From Metabacillus_B sp050107715 (GTDB lineage: Bacteria > Bacillota > Bacilli > Bacillales > Bacillaceae), in contig NZ_JBNILN010000007.1 of the NCBI RefSeq assembly GCF_050107715.1, positions 62,001-126,000 of the forward strand: a DNA stretch of 64,000 bases, given 5' to 3'. This document shows, in pieces, positions 16,340-25,203 of this stretch. The notes beneath the pieces were generated by a model, which saw only the letters and a program-made list of their open reading frames with translations, was not told the origin of the DNA and searched no databases. The stretch's first letter is position 1. Every line of letters begins with the position of its first letter. The position numbers and the translations under genes are program-made.

Positions 16340-17198
16340 GTGCTTCGCCTCTTTTCGTATAATACATAATATCCTCAAGACTTGGCTTTTCAATCAAGAC
16401 GTCTTTGCCAAGCAGATCCGCCACCTTCGCTGAGCTTTTCGTCAATGCTTCAAACCCAAAGTTAGTCCGTTTTAACCCGGTAAGTTCCCTTTTCACTTCC
16501 TCAGTGAGAGAATCCGGGTCTCCTTTCACAACCCCATAGGTTGAGAGAATGGAATGAATTTCTTCATTAAAAACAATCTCGCCGTTATGAATGAAGGTGA
16601 GGAAATCTGCAATCCGGTCAAGATCCGTCGTAATATGAGTAGAGAAGAATATAGTCCTCTCCTGATCCACCATAATGTCATACAAAATATCAAGCAGCTC
16701 TCTTCGGAATACAGGATCTAATCCCGATGTCGGTTCATCCATGATGATCAGCTCCGCATGATGGGATAACGCAAACATAAGAGACGTTTTCATCTTCATC
16801 CCCTTGGACATCCTTCCAATCCTCTTTCTCTGGGGTAGCTCAAACAAATCTGCGTATTTAACAAAAGATTCTTCATCCCACTTTCCATATGCGGGTGCAA
16901 TAAATTTTTTCAGCTCTTGAATCGTCAATTCTTCATGAAACACATTGTCATCATAAACGAAGCCAATTCGTTCTTTGATAGCCGTCTCATTCTTTTCATG
17001 CTCCATCCCGAACATAGTAATTTCTCCGGAATCTTTTTGCAGGAGGTTCATCATCAGCTTAATGGTTGAGCTTTTTCCAGCACCGTTAGCCCCGATAAAG
17101 CCGGTCACATATCCTTTTTTAATTGTGAAGTTTAAATCCTTCAATGCAAATCCTTTAAATGCTTTTGATACATGGCTGAATTCTACTGCATTTTCCAT
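16332..17198 (-). CDS. ABC transporter ATP-binding protein (YtrB/YxlF type)
   Basis: A 288-residue ATPase. Walker A GANGAGKSS is at about 35-43, the signature is degenerate (RMSKGMKMK at about 131-139), Walker B is IIMDEPTSGLDP at about 153-164 and the H-loop lies in FFSTHITTD. It powers the membrane permease encoded next in the operon. Its ATG overlaps the GntR gene's stop by one base (TAATG). The degenerate signature is usual for two-gene ABC-2 exporters under GntR control. Confidence 0.88.
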   Translation of the reverse strand: MENAVEFSHVSKAFKGFALKDLNFTIKKGYVTGFIGANGAGKSSTIKLMMNLLQKDSGEITMFGMEHEKNETAIKERIGFVYDDNVFHEELTIQELKKFIAPAYGKWDEESFVKYADLFELPQRKRIGRMSKGMKMKTSLMFALSHHAELIIMDEPTSGLDPVFRRELLDILYDIMVDQERTIFFSTHITTDLDRIADFLTFIHNGEIVFNEEIHSILSTYGVVKGDPDSLTEEVKRELTGLKRTNFGFEALTKSSAKVADLLGKDVLIEKPSLEDIMYYTKRGEAHV

Positions 17199-17575
17199 TA
17201 TTTCATCCCCCTGTATACAGTCAGCAGCATCTCTTGCATGTCGTCTGCCGACAAATTTTCGTTCATCCCGTCCTTCACAACTTCACGCATCTTTTCTTCA
17301 ATCGCTTTAATTCTTTTTTCCCTTAAAGAAGTGTCCGTCTGAGCCGCCACAAAAGACCCCTTTCCAACGACGGAATAAATCAATCCTTCTTTCTCGAGTT
17401 CCTCGTAGGCACGCTTTGAAGTAATCACGCTGATTTGCAGATCCTTCGCGAGCAGTCTGATGGAAGGAAGTGCGGTTCCTTCCTTCATTTCGCCTCTCAA
17501 AATGAGCTGCTTCATCTGGTCGATTACCTGCTGGTAAATTGGAGTTTTGGAATTGTTTGAGATCAGTACTTTCAT
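17198..17575 (-). CDS. GntR-family regulator, YtrA type
   Basis: A 125-residue repressor: an N-terminal winged helix (TPIYQQVIDQMKQLILRGEM, then LPSIRLLAKDLQIS) and only a short C-terminal dimerisation helix, the layout of the YtrA subfamily rather than of larger GntR proteins. The ATG at 17575 follows AAGGAG with a 6-base gap; an upstream GTG at 17590 would lie before that site. It heads a three-gene operon with an ABC exporter and should bind the operator at 17592-17616 that covers its own promoter. Confidence 0.88.
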   Translation of the reverse strand: MKVLISNNSKTPIYQQVIDQMKQLILRGEMKEGTALPSIRLLAKDLQISVITSKRAYEELEKEGLIYSVVGKGSFVAAQTDTSLREKRIKAIEEKMREVVKDGMNENLSADDMQEMLLTVYRGMK

Positions 17576-17591
17576 GGAAAACTCCTTCACA

Positions 17592-17633
17592 AGTGTATAT
17601 ATATAATATATACACTATGCACACTGAGGTCAA
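17592..17633 (-). promoter_or_regulatory. YtrA-type operator over the gntR-ABC promoter
   Basis: AGTGTA (17592-17597), exactly 13 bases, TACACT (17611-17616): the pattern reported for B. subtilis YtrA sites. On the minus strand the promoter is TTGACC (17628-17633), 17-base spacer, TATATT (17605-17610), so the operator centre covers the -10 box. Confidence 0.8.
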
Positions 17634-17769
17634 CTAGAAAAAGGAAAAATCTTGGATGGAAACTTAAGCGATAGAGCTGAAACCAATGCAAAAGTCTAAA
17701 TGAGATCCCATATGATCGGAAACTTATTATGTGGAAATAAACAGGGTTATCAGTAAAATAGGAACTTCA

Positions 17770-18440
17770 TTTGAACCGGTTTTCGAAGCAGTTCCTCCGG
17801 TCCACCAGAGGTGTATGCCTATTTTTGAAACGGTGCATCGCCAGTTCCTCCGGCCCCCGTCACGGTAAAGCGACAGGGGGAGGAGGCAGATTGCTGTGCT
17901 CCTTACTCCCCCAATGGGTTGGAAGGGTGGGGGACGGAGCAAAATCAGTAGACATAATGGGGGACGGAGGCTGCCTCCGTCCCCTTTTTTCTGCAAAATG
18001 GGGGACGGAGCAGAGACCGTATTTTCCCTCTTGCGGCAAGGCTCCAATGAAATGGGGACAGAGGTTTAGCGCTTTAGCAGAGTGAGGGTCGGAGGCACTG
18101 CTTCCAAAGAGCAATTGCCCGGTAAAACTTACGTGTCGGCCAGGTCAAGCCGGTATATGGCGCCGGTGCCGGAGCTTTTCTGCTGTAAAGGAACGGGGGA
18201 CAGAGACTTGACATCTTCAAGCCTTGTACACCAAGGCTTGGGTGAGAAGGTGCCTGAGCTTTAGCCTGTTAGCGAAAGTGGGGACAGGCACGGTGCCAGT
18301 CCCGTGCTGCTTTAACGCAGAGCGGGTCAGAGGCATGCTCTCTCAAACCGTTGCGGCACAAGGATTAGGAGAAAGGGTGCCGGAGCTTTAGTGCTTTATC
18401 AGAGTGAGGGTCAGGCACTCTGCGGTGCCTGGTCAACATT
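17770..18440. repeat. Degenerate GC-rich intergenic repeat block A
   Basis: No coding sequence is credible in this 670-base stretch. It is made of recurring phrases: TTCCTCCGG, GGGGGACGGAG (three times), GCTTTAGCGCTTTAGCAGAGTGAGGGTC and TGCCGGAGCTTTAG (several variants). A 42-base segment at 18388-18430, read on the minus strand, matches 51900-51941 with about four differences, so blocks A and B are copies of one family. A very tight hairpin, GGGGACGGAGGC with GCCTCCGTCCCC plus six T, lies at 17960-17990. Gap 17634-17769 shows nothing further. Confidence 0.65.
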
Positions 18441-18444
18441 ACAT

Positions 18445-18480
18445 AAAAAAAGCCTTCTGCTGGTAAAAGCAGAAGGCTCC
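18445..18480 (-). terminator. Terminator of the short-chain dehydrogenase gene
   Basis: On the minus strand, GAGCCTTCTGC pairs with GCAGAAGGCT and is followed by a run of T. Confidence 0.85.
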
Positions 18481-18492
18481 AATTCATTCTAT

Positions 18493-19362
18493 TTATCCGT
18501 TAACTACGCGTCCGCCATTTACATGCAGAACCTGTCCGGTTACATAGCTGGAATCCTGGCTTGCAAGATAGACATAGCTTGCAGCAAGTTCTTCCGGCTG
18601 CCCCGGCCGGCCCATTGGAGTATCGGCTCCGAATTCAGCTACTTTCTCTTCCGGGAAGGTAGATGGGATCAGCGGGGTCCAGATTGGTCCGGGTGCTACT
18701 CCATTCACGCGGATTCCTTTTTTGACAAGGGATCCTGAAAGAGAACGGGTGAAGGAGGTGATGGCTCCTTTTGTAGCCGAATAATCGATCAGACCCGGGC
18801 TTCCTGCATAAGCAGTGATGGATGTCGTATTAATAATGGAGCTGCCTTCTTTTAGATGAGGAAGGGCGGCTTTTGTCAGGTGAAACATTGAAAAGATATT
18901 GGTTCTGAAGGTCTTTTCAAGCTGCTCCGCTGTGATATCTTCGAAATTTTCCTGCGGATGCTGTTCGGCAGCATTGTTGACAAGGATGTCCAGTTTTCCG
19001 AATTTAACGATGGTTTCACGGATGACTTGTTTGCAGAATCCTTCATCCCCAATGTCTCCATCGATTAGAAGACAGCTGCGGCCTTCGTGCTCTACCAGCC
19101 TCTTTGTCTCCTGTGCATCATTGTGCTCGTTCAGATAGGCAACGGTAACGTCAGCGCCTTCCCTGGCAAAGAATACAGCTACTGCACGTCCAATCCCGCT
19201 GTCCCCGCCTGTGATGATAGCGGTTTTGCCATCCAGTTTGCCGCTTCCTTTATAAAATTCTCCCGCAAATTTTGGCTGTGGATGCATTTGGGTTTCCTGT
19301 CCCGGCTGTACATGTTGTTCCTGAGCCGGCATCGTTTGTTTTTGTTCGTTTTGTCCGCTCAT
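18493..19362 (-). CDS. Short-chain dehydrogenase/reductase
   Basis: A 289-residue NAD(P)-dependent oxidoreductase of the classical SDR family, YhdF/YhxC-like subgroup. A glutamine-rich N-terminal tail (about 40 residues with repeated Q-x-Q-M/P) precedes the Rossmann fold. It contains GGDSGIGRAVA (cofactor binding, about 55-65), NNAAEQ, the catalytic Ser in NTTSITAY, and YSATK with the Tyr-Lys pair, and ends VNGGRVVNG. The ATG at 19362 follows AGGAG. Relatives in Bacillus belong to general stress or spore-related functions; the substrate is unknown. Confidence 0.85.
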   Translation of the reverse strand: MSGQNEQKQTMPAQEQHVQPGQETQMHPQPKFAGEFYKGSGKLDGKTAIITGGDSGIGRAVAVFFAREGADVTVAYLNEHNDAQETKRLVEHEGRSCLLIDGDIGDEGFCKQVIRETIVKFGKLDILVNNAAEQHPQENFEDITAEQLEKTFRTNIFSMFHLTKAALPHLKEGSSIINTTSITAYAGSPGLIDYSATKGAITSFTRSLSGSLVKKGIRVNGVAPGPIWTPLIPSTFPEEKVAEFGADTPMGRPGQPEELAASYVYLASQDSSYVTGQVLHVNGGRVVNG

Positions 19363-19437
19363 TTTTTCCACTCCTGACCTATTTCAGTATTTACACATAC
19401 TTGATGATTCCCCAAGATTGGAAAATAAAACATAAGA

Positions 19438-19462
19438 AAGAACCGGCATAGAGCCGGTTCCT
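19438..19462 (-). terminator. Terminator of yitJ-metH operon
   Basis: GAACCGGC/GCCGGTTC stem immediately after the metH stop, followed on the minus strand by TTTC. Confidence 0.7.
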
Positions 19463-19463
19463 C

Positions 19464-22400
19464 TTACATGACATTAAAATATCTTGCTTCAGGGTGGGAG
19501 ACGACGATGGCTGAGACAGATGCTTCAGGCTCCATCATGAACCCGTCTGTTAGCTCGATTCCAATCGTTTCAGGACGGATTAGTCTGAACAGCTTCGCCT
19601 GATCATCGAGGTCGGGGCAGGCTGGATAGCCAAAGGAGAATCGCTGACCCTGATATTTGGCCGAAAAACGCTGATCCATCGTGAAATCAGGCGAATCAGG
19701 AAATCCCCAGCGGTCGCGGATCAGCTGGTGGGTCCGTTCTGCGAGCCCTTCCGCCATTTCCAGAGCCAATGCTTGCACAGCATGACTTTTTAAATAGTCT
19801 CCCTGTTCCTTAAACTGCTTCGCTGCTTCCCTTACATTCCGTCCCGCCGTAACGGCGAAGAAAGAGACATAATCTTCGCCTTCGCTTTCTTCCCGTACAT
19901 AATCCGAAATGCATCGGTTCGGAAGCTTCACCTGCCGGGGGAAATCAAACGTTTCAATCGGGTTGTTCTGATCCTGATCGAAAATATGCAGCTTATTGCC
20001 TTCGCTTTGCGCCCGGAAAAATTGATAAACAAAGGCCGGCTCAAACCAGTTCTCTTCCTTGCCCTGCACTAAAAGCTCTTCAATCAGCTGTTTTAAAGCG
20101 AGCGTTTTTTCATCTTTCTTCGCATACAGTTCCTTGATCTTTCCCTTTACTCCCAGATGGTGCCCGAGAAGCATTTGCATATTGATGTAAGGAAGGATGT
20201 GCTCAAGGCTGATGGACTTTACGACATGGCGGTCACAGTCTGCCGGTTTAAACAGAGGTGCAGCACGGATCGTCTTGCGTTTTTCAAGAAGCGTTATGAC
20301 TGCAGAGGAGGGCTCTTTTACAGCTGGAACGACTTCCGGAATCGCTTTTTTGACAAACTGACTTGGGTCCTGTCTAAGCCTGTTGGCAAGTGACAGTCCG
20401 TCCATGGCATCCTTTGCGTAAAGGACGGTTCCCATATATTCCGGTGAGATTTTGTAATCTGTAAATTTACGGGACAGGGCAGCCCCTCCAACCATGATTG
20501 GGGTTTCGATTTCAGCCTGCTTCAAATCCTGTGCGGTAAGCACCATTTGCTGGGCGGATTTAACAAGGAGCCCGGAAAGTCCGATGACATCGGGTTTTTC
20601 TTTACGGACTGCTTCGATAATTTCCTGGGGAGTGACTTTAATGCCGAGATCCACGACTCGGAAACCATTGTTGCTTAGAATGATTTCTACGAGGTTTTTT
20701 CCGATATCATGGACATCCCCTTTTACAGTTGCCAGCAGGATTTTGCCTTTTCCGCTGTCATCCTTTATTTCCATGTGCGGTTCGAGAAACGAAACGGCCG
20801 TTTTCATGACCTCTGCGCTTTGCAGAACCTCCGCAACAATCAGCTGATTGGCATTGAACAGAACGCCTACCTCTGCCATCCCTTCCATAAGCGGTCCGTT
20901 AATAATTTCAAGGGGGTCCGGGTATTGGGCGAGAGCCTTTTCCAGATCAGGAAGGAGGCCTTCCTTTGTCCCTTCCACCACGTATGAGGCAAGACGCTCT
21001 TCAAGTGACAGCGTTTCAGCAGGTTTTTTAACGGTTTTTTTCTTCTCTCTGTAAAAATTGGTGAATGCGGCAAGGTTTTGATCGGTCGTGTGGAAGAGCA
21101 GTTCTTCCGCCATTTTGACCTCTTCTGCCGGGATGCTCGCAAATCGTTCAAGTTTTTCTGTATTGACGATCGCGTAATCCAAACCTGCCTTTGTACAGTG
21201 GTATAAATAGACAGCGTTTAATATTTCTCTTCCGACCGGCGGCAGCCCGAAAGATACATTGCTGACTCCAAGAATGGTCAGGCATTCCGGCAATTCTTTT
21301 TTGATAAGCTCCAATCCTTTAACGGTTTCCGCTGCAGATCCTATATATTGCTCATCTCCCGTGCCGACAGGAAAGACAAGCGGATCGAAAATAATATCAG
21401 AGGGTTTCAGTCCATGCTTGTTTACAAGAAGATCGCAGGAGCGCTTGGCGATTTCAAGTTTACGCTCCGCGGTTACAGCCATTCCTGTTTCGTCTATCGT
21501 CCCGACAACCAGGGCGGCTCCGTATTTTTTGACGAGCGGCAGGACCGCTTCAAAGCGCTCTTCGCCATCCTCTAAGTTGATGGAATTAATAATGGCTTTT
21601 CCCTGTGAATATTTCAATGCTGTTTCAATCACGAGATGGTCCGTCGAGTCAATGACGAGCGGAACCTTGATCTTCTTGGACACTTCCTGAATAAACTGCT
21701 CCATGTCTTCGTTTTCTTCCCGGTCAGGATCAGCGAGGCAAATGTCAATAACGTGGGCTCCGTTTTTCACTTGAAGTCTGGCGATTTCGGCGGCTTCTTC
21801 AAATTTTTGTTCAGCAATAAGCCGTTTGAATTTTCGTGAGCCAATTACATTTGTTCTCTCTCCGACAAAAAGGGGCCGCATGGAATCATCGTATACGAGT
21901 GGCTCAATTCCGGAAACGGCATGCTGGCTAAGAGGGGTGCTGATTTTTCTTGGAGACAAATCCTGCATAGCTTCAGCAAGGGCTTTGATGTGAGCGGGGG
22001 TCGTGCCGCAGCAGCCCCCGACAATGTTGAGCCAGCCTTTTTCTGCAAACCCTCTGATTTTTGCTGCCAGTGTGGACGGAGATTCATGGTAATTTCCTTC
22101 TTCATCCGGCAGTCCTGCATTCGGATAGCAGCTCACGGCCGTTCCCGCCATTTCTGAAAGCGTCCGGATATGGTCGGTCATAAATTCAGGGCCTGTAGCA
22201 CAATTCAATCCGACTGAAAGGGGGTTCATATGCTCCAGTGATATATAAAACGAATCAATGGTCTGCCCTGCAAGAGTCGTACCCATCGGCTCAATCGTCC
22301 CGGAGACCATTAATGGAAGTTCCTTTCCGGTTTTTGCGAAGGCCTCTTTTATGCCTAGAAAGCCTGCTTTGACATTCAGCATATCCTGGCTCGTCTCCAG

Positions 22401-22874
22401 TAAAAGAAGATCGGATCCGCCTTCAATCAATCCACGGGCCTGTTCTTCATAGGTGGAAACCAAGTGCTGAAAGGTCGTTCCGCCTGTAACGGATAGCGTT
22501 TTTGTCGTCGGCCCCATTGAACCGGCAACATAACGCGGGTGGTCTTCAGCAGTAAATTTATCGGCGGCTTTTTTGGCAAGCAAAGCTCCTTTGAAATTGA
22601 TTTCATAAGCAAGGTGGCCGAGCTCATACTCATCAAGCACGAGACTGGTGGCGCCGAATGTATTCGTTTCAATGATATCGGCTCCGGCCTCTAGATAGGC
22701 TTCGTGGATGTGGGAGATAAGGTCAGGTTTTGTCAGGGACAAATATTCATTGCAGCCTTCAAGGGCCTCGCCTCCGAAATCATCGGCTGTCAGGTTTGCG
22801 TTCTGAATCATCGTCCCCATGGCTCCGTCTAATACAAGGATTCTTTTAGTGATTTGTTCACGTATGCTGGACAT
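19464..22874 (-). CDS. metH: Cobalamin-dependent methionine synthase
   Basis: This 1136-residue enzyme transfers a methyl group from methyltetrahydrofolate to homocysteine through cobalamin. The modules in order are a homocysteine-binding domain with Zn ligands in GGCCGTTP (about 284-291), a pterin-binding domain (FVGERTNVIGSRKF onward), the B12 domain with GDVHDIGKN (His ligand, about 720) and a C-terminal AdoMet reactivation domain (GYPACPDLDDQAKLF). The ATG at 22874 with AAAGGGAG upstream gives MSSIREQ; the gene overlaps the yitJ end by 17 bases. B. subtilis relies on MetE instead, so this locus is a B12-dependent version of the yitJ site. Confidence 0.95.
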   Translation of the reverse strand: MSSIREQITKRILVLDGAMGTMIQNANLTADDFGGEALEGCNEYLSLTKPDLISHIHEAYLEAGADIIETNTFGATSLVLDEYELGHLAYEINFKGALLAKKAADKFTAEDHPRYVAGSMGPTTKTLSVTGGTTFQHLVSTYEEQARGLIEGGSDLLLLETSQDMLNVKAGFLGIKEAFAKTGKELPLMVSGTIEPMGTTLAGQTIDSFYISLEHMNPLSVGLNCATGPEFMTDHIRTLSEMAGTAVSCYPNAGLPDEEGNYHESPSTLAAKIRGFAEKGWLNIVGGCCGTTPAHIKALAEAMQDLSPRKISTPLSQHAVSGIEPLVYDDSMRPLFVGERTNVIGSRKFKRLIAEQKFEEAAEIARLQVKNGAHVIDICLADPDREENEDMEQFIQEVSKKIKVPLVIDSTDHLVIETALKYSQGKAIINSINLEDGEERFEAVLPLVKKYGAALVVGTIDETGMAVTAERKLEIAKRSCDLLVNKHGLKPSDIIFDPLVFPVGTGDEQYIGSAAETVKGLELIKKELPECLTILGVSNVSFGLPPVGREILNAVYLYHCTKAGLDYAIVNTEKLERFASIPAEEVKMAEELLFHTTDQNLAAFTNFYREKKKTVKKPAETLSLEERLASYVVEGTKEGLLPDLEKALAQYPDPLEIINGPLMEGMAEVGVLFNANQLIVAEVLQSAEVMKTAVSFLEPHMEIKDDSGKGKILLATVKGDVHDIGKNLVEIILSNNGFRVVDLGIKVTPQEIIEAVRKEKPDVIGLSGLLVKSAQQMVLTAQDLKQAEIETPIMVGGAALSRKFTDYKISPEYMGTVLYAKDAMDGLSLANRLRQDPSQFVKKAIPEVVPAVKEPSSAVITLLEKRKTIRAAPLFKPADCDRHVVKSISLEHILPYINMQMLLGHHLGVKGKIKELYAKKDEKTLALKQLIEELLVQGKEENWFEPAFVYQFFRAQSEGNKLHIFDQDQNNPIETFDFPRQVKLPNRCISDYVREESEGEDYVSFFAVTAGRNVREAAKQFKEQGDYLKSHAVQALALEMAEGLAERTHQLIRDRWGFPDSPDFTMDQRFSAKYQGQRFSFGYPACPDLDDQAKLFRLIRPETIGIELTDGFMMEPEASVSAIVVSHPEARYFNVM

Positions 22875-24714
22875 TTGAAAACTCCCTTTCTGAACGCAGC
22901 TTCTCTTTTTCATGAATGTATTCGGCGAGCTCTGCCGAATATTCAAACTTTAAAAACGGTGTAATCAAGTAGATGCCGTTAAAAAGATCAAAGGCGGCGT
23001 CGATCAATTCCTTTGCAATCGCAATGCCTTCCTTTTTAGCCTGGACCGCATCGTTTCCAGCAGCGGCCATTTTTTCACGGATGGAGTCTGAAAGCTTGAT
23101 GCCGGGTATTTCATGATGAATAAATTCCGCATTTCTGCTGCTCGTCAGCGGCATTATGCCGATATACAGCGGTGCGGAAAGATGCCTTACGGCGTCATGA
23201 ACTTCCTCCATCTGTTTGACCGAATAGATTGGCTGGGATATGAAATAGTCGGCCCCGCACGCTATTTTTTTCTCAAGCCGTTCAGCTGCCTTGTTCAAAT
23301 GGCGGACATTGGGATTAAACGCGCCAGCCACAGTAAAATTCGTTTTTCCTCCTAAAGGCTTTCCGGAGTAAGATAATCCTTCATTAAATTGTTTAATCAG
23401 TGAAATCAAGTCAAAGGATGACAGATCGTAAACGGAGGTTGCTCCGGGAAAATCTCCGATCTTAGATGGGTCTCCGGTAATCGCAAGAACATCTGTAAGT
23501 CCGAGAGTGTGCAGGCCCATCAAATGGGATTGCAGTCCGATTAAATTCCGGTCCCGGCAGGTTATGTGAATAAGAGGGCGCATATGGTGCTTTTCCTTCA
23601 GCTGGGTGCCGACAGCTGTGTTGCTTATTCTCGGAGAAGCAAGGGAATTGTCCGCCAGGGTGATGCTGTCTATTCCAGATTTCTTCAGTTGTTCAGCCCC
23701 GGTAAAAAATTTCTCAAGTCCAAGTGTTTTCGGAGGGTCGAGCTCAACAATGACGGACCGGCGCTCCTGCACGATTTTGTGGAGCGGAGGGTATTCCGGC
23801 TCTGGACTCTCCTGCACGATGATTGTTTTCCGGGCCTTCACTGATTTTTCGCTGATCGGATCGAGACCTCTCAAGGCATCCGCCATGGCTTTCACATGCT
23901 TGGGCGTTGTCCCGCAGCAGCCGCCGATCAGGCGGGCACCCTGGCTTCGGAACGCAAGGGCACTGTCACCAAAATAGTTTTCGTCCGATTCATAAATAAG
24001 GCGTCCTTCCTCTACAGAAGGAAGACTGCCGTTCGGATATACCGAAAGAAACGCATGCTTTGGAAGGGGAACCTCCTCAAGAGATTCAAGCATATGGTAA
24101 GGGCCGAGCCGGCAATTAAGTCCGACCACATCCGCACCAAGCTCTTCAAGCTGCTTTAAGCCGTCTGCAAGCGAAGTTCCATCCTGCAGAACTCCCGTTT
24201 CATGAAGTGAAACATTCGCGGTAACCGGTTTATTGGTTTCTTTTCTTGCAATCTCAAGAACCGCCTTCAGCTCCTCCAAATCATAAAACGTCTCAAGCAA
24301 AAGCCCGTCTATGTCTTCATTCAGGAGAACGTAAAGCTGCTCGCGGAAGCTGCGCTTCAGCTCCTCCAGAGTGTGTGAGCTTTTCTTGAAGGCGCGGACC
24401 CCGCCCATCGTTGCGAGCACATAAGCCTGACTGCCGGCAGCCTGTCTCGCCAGTTTGACCGCCTGTGAATTGATTTTCCGGATATCATCCTCCAGACCAT
24501 ATCGGGATAGCTTGATATGATTTCCTCCGTATGTGTTCGTCTGGATGACGCGTGCCCCGGCTTTTATATAGGCTTCATGGATTCCCCGGATCTGATCGGG
24601 ACTTGATCTATTCAGTTCTTCAAAGCACCGGTCGATCCCATGGGAGTACAAAAGGGTTCCCATCGCACCATCTGCTACTAAAATCTGATTTTGCAAATCA
24701 TCTAGAAATCCCAT
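22858..24714 (-). CDS. yitJ: Bifunctional homocysteine S-methyltransferase / methylenetetrahydrofolate reductase
   Basis: A 618-residue fusion. The N-terminal half is a homocysteine S-methyltransferase with the Zn site GGCCGTTP at about 261-268; the C-terminal half is a methylenetetrahydrofolate reductase (VIVELDPPK, ADNSLASPRISN, CRDRNLIGLQSHLMG, FTVAGAFNPN). It produces the methyltetrahydrofolate that MetH, encoded directly downstream and overlapping, consumes. It lies behind a SAM-I riboswitch, so expression rises when S-adenosylmethionine is scarce. The ATG at 24714 follows GAGGGGGATTCC. Confidence 0.95.
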   Translation of the reverse strand: MGFLDDLQNQILVADGAMGTLLYSHGIDRCFEELNRSSPDQIRGIHEAYIKAGARVIQTNTYGGNHIKLSRYGLEDDIRKINSQAVKLARQAAGSQAYVLATMGGVRAFKKSSHTLEELKRSFREQLYVLLNEDIDGLLLETFYDLEELKAVLEIARKETNKPVTANVSLHETGVLQDGTSLADGLKQLEELGADVVGLNCRLGPYHMLESLEEVPLPKHAFLSVYPNGSLPSVEEGRLIYESDENYFGDSALAFRSQGARLIGGCCGTTPKHVKAMADALRGLDPISEKSVKARKTIIVQESPEPEYPPLHKIVQERRSVIVELDPPKTLGLEKFFTGAEQLKKSGIDSITLADNSLASPRISNTAVGTQLKEKHHMRPLIHITCRDRNLIGLQSHLMGLHTLGLTDVLAITGDPSKIGDFPGATSVYDLSSFDLISLIKQFNEGLSYSGKPLGGKTNFTVAGAFNPNVRHLNKAAERLEKKIACGADYFISQPIYSVKQMEEVHDAVRHLSAPLYIGIMPLTSSRNAEFIHHEIPGIKLSDSIREKMAAAGNDAVQAKKEGIAIAKELIDAAFDLFNGIYLITPFLKFEYSAELAEYIHEKEKLRSEREFSNVQHT

Positions 24715-24799
24715 GCGGGAATCCCCCTCCTCTTGAAAAATAAGTTGCGTTAGCTGTCTTTAGCGGAAATAACCATTTGAATCCAGCAGAATGAAAAAT

Positions 24800-24956
24800 A
24801 AAAAGCCTTCTGCAGAAGAAGGCTTTGACATTCGGACTTCTTCTTATCTTCCAAGCAGGCAGCTCAGCTGGATTTAGCACCTTGGCACGCAATCTTGCAT
24901 GACCGGTTGCTGAAGCGTCATCGGGCCAGTCCCTCGGCTTCTCTTGATAAGAACGA
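24800..24956 (-). ncRNA. SAM-I (S-box) riboswitch upstream of yitJ
   Basis: The minus strand reads CTTATCAAGAGAAGCCGAGG, then GACTGGCCCGATGA, CAGCAACCGG, AAGGTGCTAAATCC and closes with GATAAGAAG, which are the S-box consensus blocks in order. The terminator AAAGCCTTC/GAAGGCTTT with a T-rich tail lies at 24796-24826. Binding of SAM would favour this terminator and shut off yitJ-metH. Confidence 0.95.
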
Positions 24957-24982
24957 TATTCATTTAAAAATCGATTACTCCC

Positions 24983-25011
24983 AATTTACCTAATTTTTCG
25001 AAAACATTCAA
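24983..25011 (-). promoter_or_regulatory. Promoter of the yitJ-metH leader
   Basis: TTGAAT (25006-25011), 17-base spacer, TAAATT (24983-24988), placed just upstream of the riboswitch. Confidence 0.7.
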
Positions 25012-25168
25012 GGGGTTAGCCTAACATTTTTCCTGCAAAAAGAAGTGAAAGGAGAAAACGGATGAGACAGACTCCGTCAGCCCCCTTTAGGCACTCGAAA
25101 AATAAAAGAATGGTTCATTGCGGGGGATGTCTTGTCTGCTTCTTCTAATCTGTGCTGCATTTGGATAA

Positions 25169-25195
25169 CAAAAAGACCGCGTTACAGCGGTCCCG
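25169..25195 (-). terminator. Terminator of yajQ
   Basis: GACCGCTGTAACGCGGTC hairpin followed on the minus strand by TTTTTG. Confidence 0.8.
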
Positions 25196-25203
25196 TCCTT
25201 TGA

